Position numbers and translations under genes: made by a program. The notes beneath the pieces were generated by a model. It had not been told where the DNA came from, did not search any database, and worked only from the letters and a program-made list of their open reading frames with translations. A stretch of 64,000 nt of DNA from Ulota crispa (Eukaryota > Streptophyta > Bryopsida > Orthotrichales > Orthotrichaceae), in NCBI GenBank assembly GCA_963920765.1, contig OY987247.1, positions 4,526,001-4,590,000 on the forward strand. The letters run 5' to 3'. Positions 1 to 10,895 of the stretch are shown here, piece by piece; within the stretch, counting starts at the first letter, position 1, and every line of letters starts with the position of its first letter.

Positions 1-44
1 AATAGTCAAACCTGAGTTGACCTAGCTTTTGGAGAGACAGTATA

Positions 45-824
45 AGGTAGGCGCATCCATAAGCGTGGAAATAAGGGTTTTGGAGTAGGTAAAACAATTG
101 ACTAACTTTGAAAAAAATATTGTAAGTTAGGAAATGGAAACAAAAAATATTGGCATAAATTTCAAGGTTCAAACTGCAAGCAATTGTTCACAAAGATTTT
201 TCAAAGTCCAAAATCATTGAAATTGTAGGAACCATGTGTAAGAGATGCTAAAAACAAGGCTTGTTGGTTCTTAACCCCTAAACGACCAAGGTGCTGCTTT
301 GGCCAAAAGAGGGTATTTTTCCCGTATTTAGAGGTGTTGTTGTTTTGGATTTTGTTTGGATATTTGAGGGTTGTGTATTACTATTCGTCTCCACCTTTTG
401 GGATGTTCGGCATGTTTTTGCAATTGTTTTTCTGACTTTGTGAAGCGTTTGTATTGGAGGTGGGTTACGAATATGTAGCTAGAGCGTATTTGCGACTTAC
501 GGATCCGTGTGGTGGATCCCTGAAATGAACACACTCCTGGAGCGCCAAGAGCAAGTGCTCTCGTCTAGTCTCTCAGATTCACAATCCTCTTCAAGAAAAG
601 AACAAAAATCAGATTTGTGTCTCCACAAAATTACAATACAGTTAGGATTTTACGATTCCTTGTGGTTGTTTAAAGGTTAAATAGTGAGATGGGTACTAAA
701 AACTGTCATGGAATCACCCACAACCATCACTTTGTCACCCATAACTATCACTTAAATACCCATAACCACCTTGACTTTGTCAATGACCCCTATGGGGACA
801 TCACGCCCATGGGTGCGGCTACCT
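45..824. repeat. TA-duplicating AGGTAG-end MITE, interrupted
   Basis: The ends read AGGTAGGCGCATCCATAAGCG and, on the other side, CATGGGTGCGGCTACCT. Each end is flanked by TA. The arms match the copy at 25865-26252 in reverse orientation. The copy here is split by a separate element at 275-676. TA duplication and short inverted ends point to a Tc1/mariner-type (Stowaway-like) non-autonomous element; no coding is present. Confidence 0.75.
275..676 (+). mobile_element. TTAA-flanked CCCC-end element nested in the AGGTAG MITE
   Basis: The element begins CCCCTAAACGACCAAGG and ends CCTTGTGGTTGTTTAAAGG, with TTAA on both sides (271-274 and 677-680). The uninterrupted relative at 25865-26252 has a single TTAG at the matching site, so the insertion duplicated four bases. 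A reverse-orientation relative lies at 20758-21144. No transposase is present. Four-base TTAA duplication and CCC ends are what piggyBac-type transposases make; the family assignment is inference. Confidence 0.7.
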
Positions 825-1039
825 TAACTCGTGAAGGACCCTTGGACTTTGTACCAAATATGGTTGCAACTAGTATTCAGAAATTTAAATTAGCTGAAAA
901 TTAAGTGTTACAACCATACATAATGAAAGGTTGAATGATGATAGGTGCATTATTATTTTTTAAAAGCACTCAGAACAACTCAAATACGCCTAGACGTACG
1001 GTCATACATACGGCCGCAAAGAGAGTTGGGGCCCTTCGG

Positions 1040-1894
1040 GGGTTAATGTCTATTGGGCGCCCAGGCCATCTCACTCTGGGTTTTGTTTACAAACAACTCC
1101 CTCGGAGAGAACACCAGAGAACGCCAGAGAATGCCAAGGGAACGCGACCCAACGTCACTGCCAATTTCAGTTCGCCTTTCTGTCCAAATAATGACAACGC
1201 ACATGCCCTTGAAACCCCGCTCACACATCACCTCAGCCACCTGGCCAGCAATTCAAATTTCCCTCTGCCACCCCCCTGCCCGGGCCCGCTCTGCCCAGCA
1301 ACCCACGACCCATCCCCCACCCGACCCGCGCCAACCCCACCTCCTCACACCTTCACCCCCGACCGCCGCAGCCGCGCAGCCGATCTCCCCCGTCGATCCG
1401 CGATATCCACCCGCGATTCCAATTTCCCAGCCTCCAGTAAATCGATAATTGACCAATCGACCATGCAAATTGCATCTCTGGGTCACAAATTTTGCATTTC
1501 TGGGCACGGATGACTGAAGGAAAAAAAAACCCAAAAAGAAAACAGGGGAAGCTGAGAAAACGGCGACGCCGTGCATTTTGAGCTGTTCTCCCCTTTTTTC
1601 AACGGTCACAAGCCTGCTGAACGCAGGGATGAGCTTTGTGTTTGATTGATGCTGCTGCTTTTGCTGCAACTGTGAGAGATCTTCATTAGGTTGAGTCACT
1701 TGTGGTGGCAGTCAGTTGAAGTGTGCCAGTTTTGTCTTTTTTTTCTTCTTGGTTTCTTGGAGTGGTTAGTGAACTTTGCAGGCTATGGTGGAGTAGAATG
1801 CAGGTGAGTGCAACTGGAGGGATTGCATTGCCGAGTTCGAGATCGTAGCGAGGTTTACTTTATTGGTTTGTGTTAGTGTTTGGATCGGGTGACG
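1040..1894 (+). promoter_or_regulatory. GC-rich promoter/leader region of the EB1 gene
   Basis: This stretch is much richer in G and C than its surroundings and lies directly before the EB1 start codon. It includes a C-rich run around 1255-1440 and a poly-A/poly-T stretch around 1522-1535. Open frames cross it on both strands, but none shows a recognisable domain, so I read it as promoter plus 5' leader. No clear TATA box could be assigned. Confidence 0.4.
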
Positions 1895-2995
1895 ATGGGG
1901 GCGACGACGATAGGGATGATGGACGCCGCGTACTTCGTAGGCCGGAACGAGATTCTGTCCTGGGTGAACAACACGCTGGAGCTTTCGTTGAGCAAAGTAG
2001 AGGAGGCGGCGTCGGGGGCAGTGTACTGTCAGTTGATGGACGTAGTGCATCCTGGTATGGTGAGCATGCACAAGGTGAGCTTCGACGCCAAGTCCGAGTA
2101 CGAGATGATCCAGAACTACAAGGTGCTGCAAGACGTGTTCAACAAGTTAAAGATCGGGCGGCACATCGAAGTGAGCAAGCTGGTGAAAGGGCGGCCGCTG
2201 GATAACCTCGAGTTTCTGCAGTGGATGAAGCGGTATTGCGACTGTATAAACAACAATCACGTGAATCCGAGTTACAATGCGACTGAGAGGCGGGAGTCGT
2301 GCAAGGGAGGGAAACAGACGAACAGACGCGTGTTAGGGAACACTCAGAGTAACAACCAGTGCAAGCCCGCTTCGAACGGGGTTGCGTCCAAGGGTAGCAA
2401 TGCTGCTGGTGCTACTGCTCGCCGTGTCACGGAGAACACTCATCCGAACGTGAATGGTCGCGCTCCTGTCTCAGCGGCGCCTCCTGCTGTGAAGCAAATG
2501 CACGACAATGTACAGGTAACAACATTACTCCCCGACCGTTCGCAAATCGTGTTAATACAAACGCACAGATCTGATTTTGTGCGCATTTTGTACAGGCTTC
2601 TTCTGCCTCGAACGAAGACCAGAAGCAGATCATCGAATTGAAGCTCTCGGTTGAGAGTCTGGAGAAGGAAAGAGACTTCTACTTCACCAAGCTTCGTGAC
2701 ATCGAGATTCTCTGTCAAGCCCCGGAGCTCAGCCACCTTGCGGTTCGTATCTTTCCCTTAAAACAATCTTCTCACACATCTTTTCTTACAAACTGTGGAG
2801 CATTTTTTCACATCGCCGTTTGATGAACAGGTTGTAAAGGCTGTGCAAAAGATTTTGTACGCGGCTGAAGACAGTCCGTCAGTGATAGCAGAGGCCAAGG
2901 CTATGGTGGAGGAGGACGAGGCAACTCACCACAGCCAGGATATCCTTTCACCAGGATCGCAATACATGGACGACAATCAAGATTACGTAGGTTAG
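1895..2995 (+). CDS. EB1: Microtubule plus-end tracking protein EB1
   Basis: EB1 binds growing microtubule plus ends through an N-terminal calponin-homology domain and recruits partners through a C-terminal coiled-coil EBH domain. Three exons are supported: 1895-2515, 2596-2742 and 2831-2995, all joined in phase 0 with GT-AG borders, giving 310 residues. The start [19 protein letters not shown] matches the plant EB1 opening, and the calponin domain (about residues 8-115) has [14 protein letters not shown] and [20 protein letters not shown] polar linker follows. The EBH part (about 215-270) reads [18 protein letters not shown] across exons 2 and 3. The acidic tail ends DDNQDYVG and lacks the EEY ending of animal EB1, as expected for plant forms. 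Which plant subtype (a/b or c) is not decided. Confidence 0.95.
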
Positions 2996-3018
2996 TTTCC
3001 GGCAATCGACTAACTCTA

Positions 3019-3328
3019 AGGTAGGAGGTTCTTAAACGGAGCGTTTAAGGGCTGTAACTGAATTTTGGGAAGGTGAAACTAAATTTTCTTTAGAAGACAA
3101 GAGGAATTGGCATCGAACCCAAGATGTTTCATATTTTCTGGAGCTTTGTGGATGTAGTTATGAAATTTTGAAGTGGAAAGACCATACGTGCTCTAAAGTG
3201 GTGCACCTCCTCAAATGTATATCACTTATACATTGTTGAAGGGCTATGAAAAATAACATGTATAAAATGAGTACATTTGAGGAAGTGCACCGTTTTAGAG
3301 CAGTGCACCATTTTAGAACCTCCTACCT
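3019..3328. repeat. AGGTAGGAGG-end MITE, subfamily 2
   Basis: A 310-bp element with ends AGGTAGGAGGTTCT and AGAACCTCCTACCT, flanked by TA on both sides (3017-3018, 3329-3330). It shares the outer AGGTAG with the other family but has a different interior. A second copy is at 5107-5430. It starts 23 bp after the EB1 stop codon, so it may lie in the EB1 3' untranslated region. Confidence 0.75.
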
Positions 3329-3330
3329 TA

Positions 3331-4088
3331 GTCTCTTCAGCAAACAGAGCACTCATCACATTCGGTATAATACTAACAGCATTACTCTCATGGATGCAGA
3401 CGAAGCGTTCCTCACGTCTTCAACACGCCTAGTCTAGTCTACTCTAGCTGGCTTCTCTTTCTCTCTCTCTCGCTCTCAACCGTTATCTCTCTCAGGTCAT
3501 CATCCTGAAGATTGTCTGATGCTTCAGGAACGTAACCTCTATCAGACTTGGTACAATCACGATGCGACCTGTGGGAAACCAAACCAAACAGGCTAGACAA
3601 ACCAAAACTCTGTATAGGATCTGTGTGGTCCAACCAGCAACCATGTTTCTCTCACGTCCTTGATTATAGTTATAATTAAGGCTCGGGGTTCCAAGTGCCG
3701 ACTTGAAGATCCTCCTCTCAAGTTCGTCTCCTCACTCTGTCTTCATCCCCTACTCCGCTCACACTTGTTGAATGATTGTCTCTGCTTTGCTCAACCGCTA
3801 AAACCTACTATTTCAGACATTGCTCCTTCTGTTGTTCGGATCCAATTTAAAATAATATTAACGTTCTTATCATAAAAGTGGCGTGGTGTCTCGTCATTGA
3901 TTTCTAGTCCGTGCTCGCTTTGTTCCAACTGTATGCAAACATTTTCCTAAAGTTTACCTATAAACCTCTTTGAGATGAATACTCTTTATCATGCCATTTT
4001 ACACGATCTGTCAGTTTCGGAAGTCTATTAAGCTTAGTTAGATATGATATTTAAATCTCTACAGAACTTGTCTGTTCTTTAGAAAACA
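3331..4088. other. Intergenic stretch, nothing recognised
   Basis: It includes a CT-rich patch near 3455-3475. Short open frames on both strands show no domain or splice pattern that I could support. Confidence 0.3.
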
Positions 4089-4436
4089 GGGAAAATTTCA
4101 TGGATACCCATGAAGTTTGCCATAATTTCATAGATACCCCTGCTTTTTCAGAAATTTCACAGATACCCCTGCTTTTTCAGAAATTTCACAGATACCCTTG
4201 GACCAATATTTTCATGTGTTTTTTTGTTGTGCATGTCACTTTCCTTCTTTTGTGCGCACGAATTACAAAAAAGAAATAGTGTGTGCACAAAGGGAGAAGG
4301 GAAGTGACATACACATCAAAAAAATGCTTGATAATTTTGGTTCGAGGGTATCTATGAAATTTCTGTGAAATTTCTGAGAAAGCAGGGGTATCTATGAAAT
4401 TATGGCAAACTTCGTGGGTATCCATGAAATTTTCCC
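4089..4436. repeat. Foldback MITE with GGGAAAATTT ends
   Basis: The inverted arms (GGGAAAATTTCATGGATACC and its complement) extend for about 150 bp on each side around a short centre, so the whole element could fold into one hairpin. It belongs to a family with at least eight copies in this window; the copy at 48669-48997 shows the target duplication best. Confidence 0.75.
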
Positions 4437-5106
4437 TAAAAAATAATGATGAAACTAATAAGAAGTTCTTTGGACATAAAAGTATTACTCCAAAATTTTA
4501 TAATTTTATTGTATTTTACTCTATTTCCTAGTATGATGTTTCTCCTCGAATCGTGAGCTTGTTTGCTGTCTCTGGTGTTGTTGTTGTGTAAGTTACACGG
4601 TGATGCGAGTCGCAATTATATGTGCAATTGGAAGTGACTTATTATGCAAGAGGGGCTTGAGTATCGGTGGGCCCAGTGTCAATAGTTTTCATGTGGAGAG
4701 ATCTGCAACGGAATGACTGCTTTATTTGTGTAGCGAGACAACGTAGGACAATAATAAGCGACAGTTCCTTGGGAAAGGTGAATTATTTAGTGTGGGAAAG
4801 TCTGTCGCCGTGGGAATGTCCATGGCTATGGGAGTCATGGGACTTGTCTTGAGGAAAGTGAAATTTGTCAGGTGAAACGGCTTAGCTGCTGGCGTGGGGC
4901 TGGATGCTTGCGTTGAGAGTTGAGACAATACTGGCCTGTCAGGAGCACGCGACCAGCGCGGAGAATGTCGTACGCAGACGTCGTACTGTGATGGGTGGGG
5001 GCCAGTGGCCACCGGGCCAGTTTTCTGAATGTGGGTTACAATGTTACATGGAAAATCCAATGGAAATTTTAATCACTGGCGCTGGAGAAATTCTTGACGT
5101 ACACTA
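4437..5106. other. Intergenic stretch, nothing recognised
   Basis: Mixed composition, moderately GC-rich around 4800-5060. Frames on both strands overlap here without a convincing protein. No splice-linked exons or known motifs were found. Confidence 0.3.
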
Positions 5107-5430
5107 AGGTAGGAGGCTCATAAACCGACAACTAAGGGCTGAAACTGAATTTTGGTGAATTTTGGGGAGGTGAAACTTCTTCAGTAAATTTTCCTTGAAA
5201 GACAAGAAGAATTGACATCTAACCCAAGTTGTTTCATATTTTTTGGAGTTTTGTGGAATTAGTTTAAAAAAATTGAAGTGAAAAGGCCATAGGGCTCTAA
5301 AACGGTTCACCTTGTCAAATGTACTCCGCTTGTACATTTTTGAAACCTATAAAAAATAGCATGTACTCATGAAATACATTTGAGAAGGTGGATTGTTTTA
5401 GAGCTTGAGTGGAATATGAGCCTCCTACTT
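5107..5430. repeat. AGGTAGGAGG-end MITE, subfamily 2 (second copy)
   Basis: The ends are AGGTAGGAGGCTCA and GAGCCTCCTACTT, flanked by TA. The interior matches 3019-3328 (for example GGGCTGAAACTGAATTTTGG), with one decayed terminal base. Confidence 0.7.
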
Positions 5431-7726
5431 TAGATACAATGGTGCATGGTTAGCATCAACTTTTGTAAGAGCAACAATTGGTTAAGATTACAACCCCACT
5501 CCCCTTTTACACAAAGCATGTATTAGGAGCTTGGTTAAGGTCAAGTGCTTGCATGTGGTCAGTGTTTTCTTTTCATCGATGTCCATTTTGATTCATGAGT
5601 TAGAAAAGTGTTCGGTTAGTGTACCAAAACTATGGATTGGAAAGCACCTCCAAAGTTGCTACCACTAGAAATAGCCGAGAAAGTAATGCTAATGGAGTGT
5701 TTGTTTATGATCAATGCTTGGATAAGATCAGTACTTTTTGCAAGCTAACCAAGCACCACTATATTACATTTAGGTTGCCTTCACAATTAGGGGTGGTACG
5801 TTCTTACTATGTTGCACGTCCCAAGTCCCACTGAAATTTCAAAATTTGATTGATGTCGAGCCATGTGTTGGGACTTGGCTATTCACTCTATGTCTTGCCT
5901 TTGGGTTGCTTACATGGCATCACTTTTTGAAAATTTTGGTAGGACTTCACTCAAAGGTTGAGTGGACCATTTTACAAGACCCAACTTTTAATCCAAGTCC
6001 AGTAAATATTTTTGCACATAATATTCATAAATTCATTTAGATTATCATTTTGCTTTTGATAACCCCACCAAGTTGATACTTGGTGTCACAATGGGGCTTG
6101 GATGGATGGGATATGGAACGTAGTGTGTACTGTCCCTAATAGATTGCCTTATGCTAGACAATTGTATGTTAAGTTATTGTTTGGCCAATTGGAGGTGGTC
6201 ATGCGACTTCGTAAACACTAGGATTTCATATGGTTAACGATGCAATTGTTGCTATATTTTTTTTGCAACTTCATTGTTGCTGTTAGGCCCTTCAAAAATT
6301 GTTCACTGCAATAGTTATTGATGGAAAGCACCGTCAAAAATTGTTCACTACAATAGTTATTGATGGAAAGCACTGGAGTATCACTAATTATTTATAGTGT
6401 AAAATGTTTAGAAATTAGTGTGGGCCAACCTAAATGTCCTACTTAGTGTAATATTAGTATACAAGCACATGCTTTGTATGAATTGGATATGTATGGGTAA
6501 TGCAACATTCAATTTTACAAATAAATAACATCACATACATCAATTGGTCTAGAGTCAATTCTTAATGGGTTTTACAGAAAGTCAATATCTCACAATTGGT
6601 TTAGAATCTAACCTTGATGCACCACCATTTTGGTTCTTTTTGGAAACCAAAAGTATAATTGCCCTCATCACAATGCTCTTATTTTATCCTTTGCTAGGGG
6701 GCGTTTGGTGTTTTGTTTTTTTTCTAACACATGGTTGGAGGGTGTTTGGTGTTCCATATTTGAGGCATCCTTTATGTTTCAACTTCCACCAAAAAGCTCT
6801 AGAAGATATTGGAAAAAGACATAGTTGAAGGGTGCTTGGTGTTTTATATCTAGGGCATCCATTATTGCTTCAACTTACACCCAAAAAGTTCTAGAAGCTT
6901 CTAGAAAAGGGCGCGGAGTTAGTGAGGGTTAGGCTCCCACTTAGTAGTATAGATATGAAGCTTTGATAGTAGGCACTAGTAAATAAGAAAACTTGTAAAC
7001 AAGCCTTTTGTATTAGAAAAAGATAATAGTATTCAATTTGTATTCTCAATTGAAATTTAACCCTTATATGTCTAAGAGTGCCACTGCAACCAGTACAATA
7101 TGACATTTTTTTTCTTGTATATATATAGTATGATTTTGCACTTTTATTAAATTTCATATTAACAAAGAAGTTGAAATATAGATCAATGCGGTTCTAGTGA
7201 ACTACTTGAAATCCCAAATTAAAACTTATTGTTGGTAGCAAATGCCAATTTTACTATAACCTATATACTATGCCCTATGGTCATTTGAGAGTTAAATAGT
7301 TCAATACTTTAGAAAACTCTAAGCATGAAGAAAACACAATAAACCTTTGATTAGTATGTTTCATCACAGAAATAGAAAAGAATGAACAAAATTCAACAAT
7401 TGTGATAGGACTAATGTATATTTTTCAAGAAATTTCGTTTACCCACTAACACTGTCAACCATCATTATAAATTGCGGGAAAAACTATTTGAATTTAGAGC
7501 TATGCTTAAGTGAATTAAACAGGTAGCGAATTTTAAAAATGCAATATTTATTGTATTATACAAGAAAAGAAAAACTCAACAAGCCTGTGGAAAAAATAAG
7601 ATATACATTTGGAATGCTCATTTGTACATGAAAGAAGTATAGCATTTATACATTTGTGTGATAACTATTTCTTGAAAACACAACATATTTACTACACATG
7701 TAAAAAGAATAAAAAGAAGAAGTAAG
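5431..7726. other. Repeat-like intergenic sequence
   Basis: AT-rich with no supported gene. A 40-bp segment is directly duplicated at 6294-6374 (ACAATAGTTATTGATGGAAA). Parts of 5750-6400 resemble 43160-43390, so this is a diverged copy of a dispersed repeat. A second duplication (TTGGTGTT...CATCC...CTTCAACTT) lies at 6735-6900, after GGGGGCGTTTGGTG. Confidence 0.4.
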
Positions 7727-8038
7727 GTATGTACACCCATAAGCGTCAAACTAAGGGTTTTGAACATGATGATTATCAATAAACAGCTAGCAAATTATAA
7801 AATCCCAATAGAAACAAAAAAATAATGAGATTGCACTTCCAAATGTATTATTTGGATACTTTGAGAATAAGTTGTGAATTTTTAAAGAGCAAATTGCCAT
7901 TGCATTCATAACTACTTTCAAGATTTCATGTTCACATGTTGTACATCCTTGTCATTACATCTGTCCACTTCCACAGATTTTCCAAGATTTCAGAGGTGAC
8001 GGTTATGGGAATAGTGGTGCTTATGGGTGCACATACCT
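7727..8038. repeat. AGGTAG-end MITE, 312 bp
   Basis: TA-flanked, starting AGGTATGTACACCCATAAGCG and ending TTATGGGTGCACATACCT. The interior is shared with the 44-48 kb cluster, for example GAATAAGTTGTGAATTTTTA. Confidence 0.75.
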
Positions 8039-9341
8039 TAAAGCAATAGAGCAAGATCTTGAGGGACTTCAAAGTAATGATTTTTTGCTTTATTCTTGAT
8101 AATCATATTGTTCCACCAATTTGTCAATTCACCAATGTAGTGTACAAGTTTGTGACAACAAAAACATACAAGCAAACTTATCAACATTATATACAAATAT
8201 TGTAACAATAAAAAAAATAATGGAAGTCCATTTGAGGTTCAATTGATTTTTGCAATTATAAAATTCACAAAAAAGCAAAGCCTTTGTCACAAGATGACAA
8301 AAGATTAAACATAATTATCTCAACAATCACAAATCTAATTTTGCTTAAAACCAAATACTACATACAAAGAGATATTCATTAATTTGGGTCAACACATCCA
8401 TTTTGGGACTTTTGAAAATTTGGGTAGATTGGGTGATCACCCCAAACCAAGCCCCTTTGGTACACTTGTCCTCACCTGAGAGGAGAAATTTGTGAGGGAA
8501 AAAATCTTAGTGACTCAAATTGAACCTGATACTTTTGAATATGGTTTGAGGTGACTATTTTGGATTGAGGTGGAGTACAAAATGGTACCATTGTTTTTCC
8601 CAAATTAACGAATATCTCGTTATACTTACAATTTCATTGAAATGATCACGCTATCACCATACTGCGATTCGAATTTGCACATGCAAAATGTACTAAAAAA
8701 AATCTTAAAAAAAAAAATCGCTCCATAAGTATGAAAGGTAGTAACTCTAAATCCAGTTCAAAACGTACCCTAATCTAAGCCCAAATATCCAGAAATATTG
8801 AAAAGGTAAAAAATACACTAATGTTGATTGCTACCTCAAAATATCATGAAATGAAAATTTACGAAGCAACAAGAATAAAATAGGGAATGACTCTAACAAG
8901 AAAAACGAATTGCAAGAAAATTAAAACGCAAAGAAACTAATGAGCTACACTTACCAGAGAATGAATTGCTAACACTATGAAGTTTGTGGAAGCCGTGGAA
9001 AATGAGAAACTACTTGTCACTTAATCGTATGTATTCTTTTGTCGCCCTATGCTTCTTGTTGCATTTCTCTTCTATCCTCTACATCGATTTTTCCTCAAAT
9101 AGGGCGCGAACACAAAAGTTACGGAATAAGCTTAGTACAATGTCTCTTGATTAGCGTGCAACCACAAGGTTTTGAAATTCCAACAATTTTGAAGTTAAAT
9201 CTTGCAATGTTTGCAACTCTAACCAAAACAAGGCAAGTCTAAGATTCTATATGCAAGTTTACAAAAAAGCAAAATACAATTTCATAAAGAAACAAGGTAC
9301 AAGAATGAACAAATTAGGATTAAGGTGTGGAAATCAACACT
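8039..9341. other. AT-rich intergenic stretch
   Basis: Very AT-rich. I found no gene, RNA or defined repeat boundary in it. Confidence 0.3.
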
Positions 9342-9895
9342 AGGGGGTTTTAGATATCTCAAAAACACGATGAATGAATGGTTGTGAATAAGTTTTCGTT
9401 CATGGTGAACGTGCAGTCACAAAAGTGCTCGTTCACGCATGAACGACGTGCAACCTCTCCCTCCTTGCCTCTCCCGCTAGCTCCGCTCATGTTCCTGTTG
9501 CTCCCGCATTTGCGCATGTTTGTGTTGTTGTCCGCCTCTTGGCTCTCCCTACTCGCCTTTAGACAATTTGGATGCAAAATTGGTTGCCAAGTCAAGGTCA
9601 ATTAAGGAATTGCAATGCGCCACAAGCAACAATGGTGGAGCTAAAGAAATCTTGATTAGAAGTGGACAATTGTGGAGACAAAGGGTTCCAGATTAGAAGC
9701 AATGGCGGTGGAGTTCAAGGGATCTGTACGGAATTGGTGATTGTGGGCAAAGTTGAAAGGGTGGTGAGTAGTTGACTACAATTCGGATATTTGAATGGGT
9801 GATTGCGAGGACATGAAAGGTGGCTTTACTAACTCGTTCACCAATTTCATTCACGTGAACAAAATTGCTGGTGAACGGCATATTTGAAACCCCCT
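9342..9895. mobile_element. 554-bp inverted-repeat element, 3-bp duplication
   Basis: The ends are AGGGGGTTTTAGATATC and GGCATATTTGAAACCCCCT, an imperfect inverted repeat. ACT flanks both sides (9339-9341 and 9896-9898). GTTCACG/TGAACG motifs recur just inside both ends, like subterminal binding sites. No transposase is encoded. The 3-bp duplication fits CACTA or Harbinger types, but the ends match neither consensus well. Confidence 0.55.
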
Positions 9896-10411
9896 ACTAT
9901 GTTTGAAACAAGATGTAGGAACAAACAAATTGCAAAGGTGACGCAAGAACCTCAAAAAGAACAAGGGCTAGGTATGCCCTTTTGTCGTCCATTCTGGCCT
10001 GGTAGTGGGCAAAACACAAAAATGGGTTATTCAATGTTTCATCCACTAGAATCACTTCCACGCCATCCATTCATTGGGTGTGCTGTTCACAAGTGTTCTT
10101 CTATTGGACAAGTTTGGAACCATCATTTGAGCAAGCCCCAAAACTTTCACTATTTTATCCGTTGACGTGAACATATTAGTTGGTGACATGGCAAGTTGAT
10201 GTACCCAACAAAACCTTAAATATAAAACCCTTCATTGGACAAAGCTGATATTTGACAAAACTGATATTTCAACCAATGACGTTTGAGATAATTTCATCCG
10301 CTAGTCTGGAACGGGCATCATTTAGGCAAAGGAGCAATGAGGGGTCGGTTCACCGTGGCCCACTCTAAATCAACTGTACACGTACACCTCCACCCAAATC
10401 CAATTGGCTGA

Positions 10412-10421
10412 GACACGTGTC
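10412..10421. promoter_or_regulatory. Palindromic G-box/ABRE upstream of BI-1
   Basis: The perfect palindrome GACACGTGTC contains the CACGTG core bound by plant bZIP and bHLH factors. CCAAT motifs lie on both sides (10401 and about 10435). It sits about 480 bp before the Bax inhibitor-1 start codon, so stress or ABA control is plausible but inferred. Confidence 0.45.
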
Positions 10422-10895
10422 ACACCCCCAACAGCCAATGACAATCCGCCATTCCGCCCTCGCCTTCGCGTTCAGAGAACAGTTGGCAAAGTTCAAAGGG
10501 CATGGCCTTTCCTCGAACCAACACAGAAGTTCGGATCTGCTTCTGAGAACGCTCTAACACAAACTCGAGAACAACGTTCCCAACTCCACCAATGACCAAT
10601 CGACTTAGAGAACGCGTTCCCGCTTCTGCGAACAGGATCTCTCTAGAATGTTCCTTTTCCTCGGAACCAATGCACATACACACGTCTTCGGAAGCTCCGA
10701 CCAGTATCGCCGCTTAACTTGTGAATCAACAGCGGTTTCCATTCAAATTTGGTTGTAGCGGTGTCGCAATTTTCGAGTGTAATCGTTGCTGAGAAATTTT
10801 TGAGTGCTTTCAGAGCGTTTTTGGTGGAGTTTTGACGGAGTTCGAGGGTTTTGATATTATTTCTTCTTCGGGTGCGTCTTGTGTTTGTCGGAGCT

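Noticed and set aside
935-1699. Overlapping open frames on both strands upstream of EB1
   Set aside because: Pro/Thr-rich or Gly/Trp-rich products of GC-biased leader DNA, with no domain and all frames open together.
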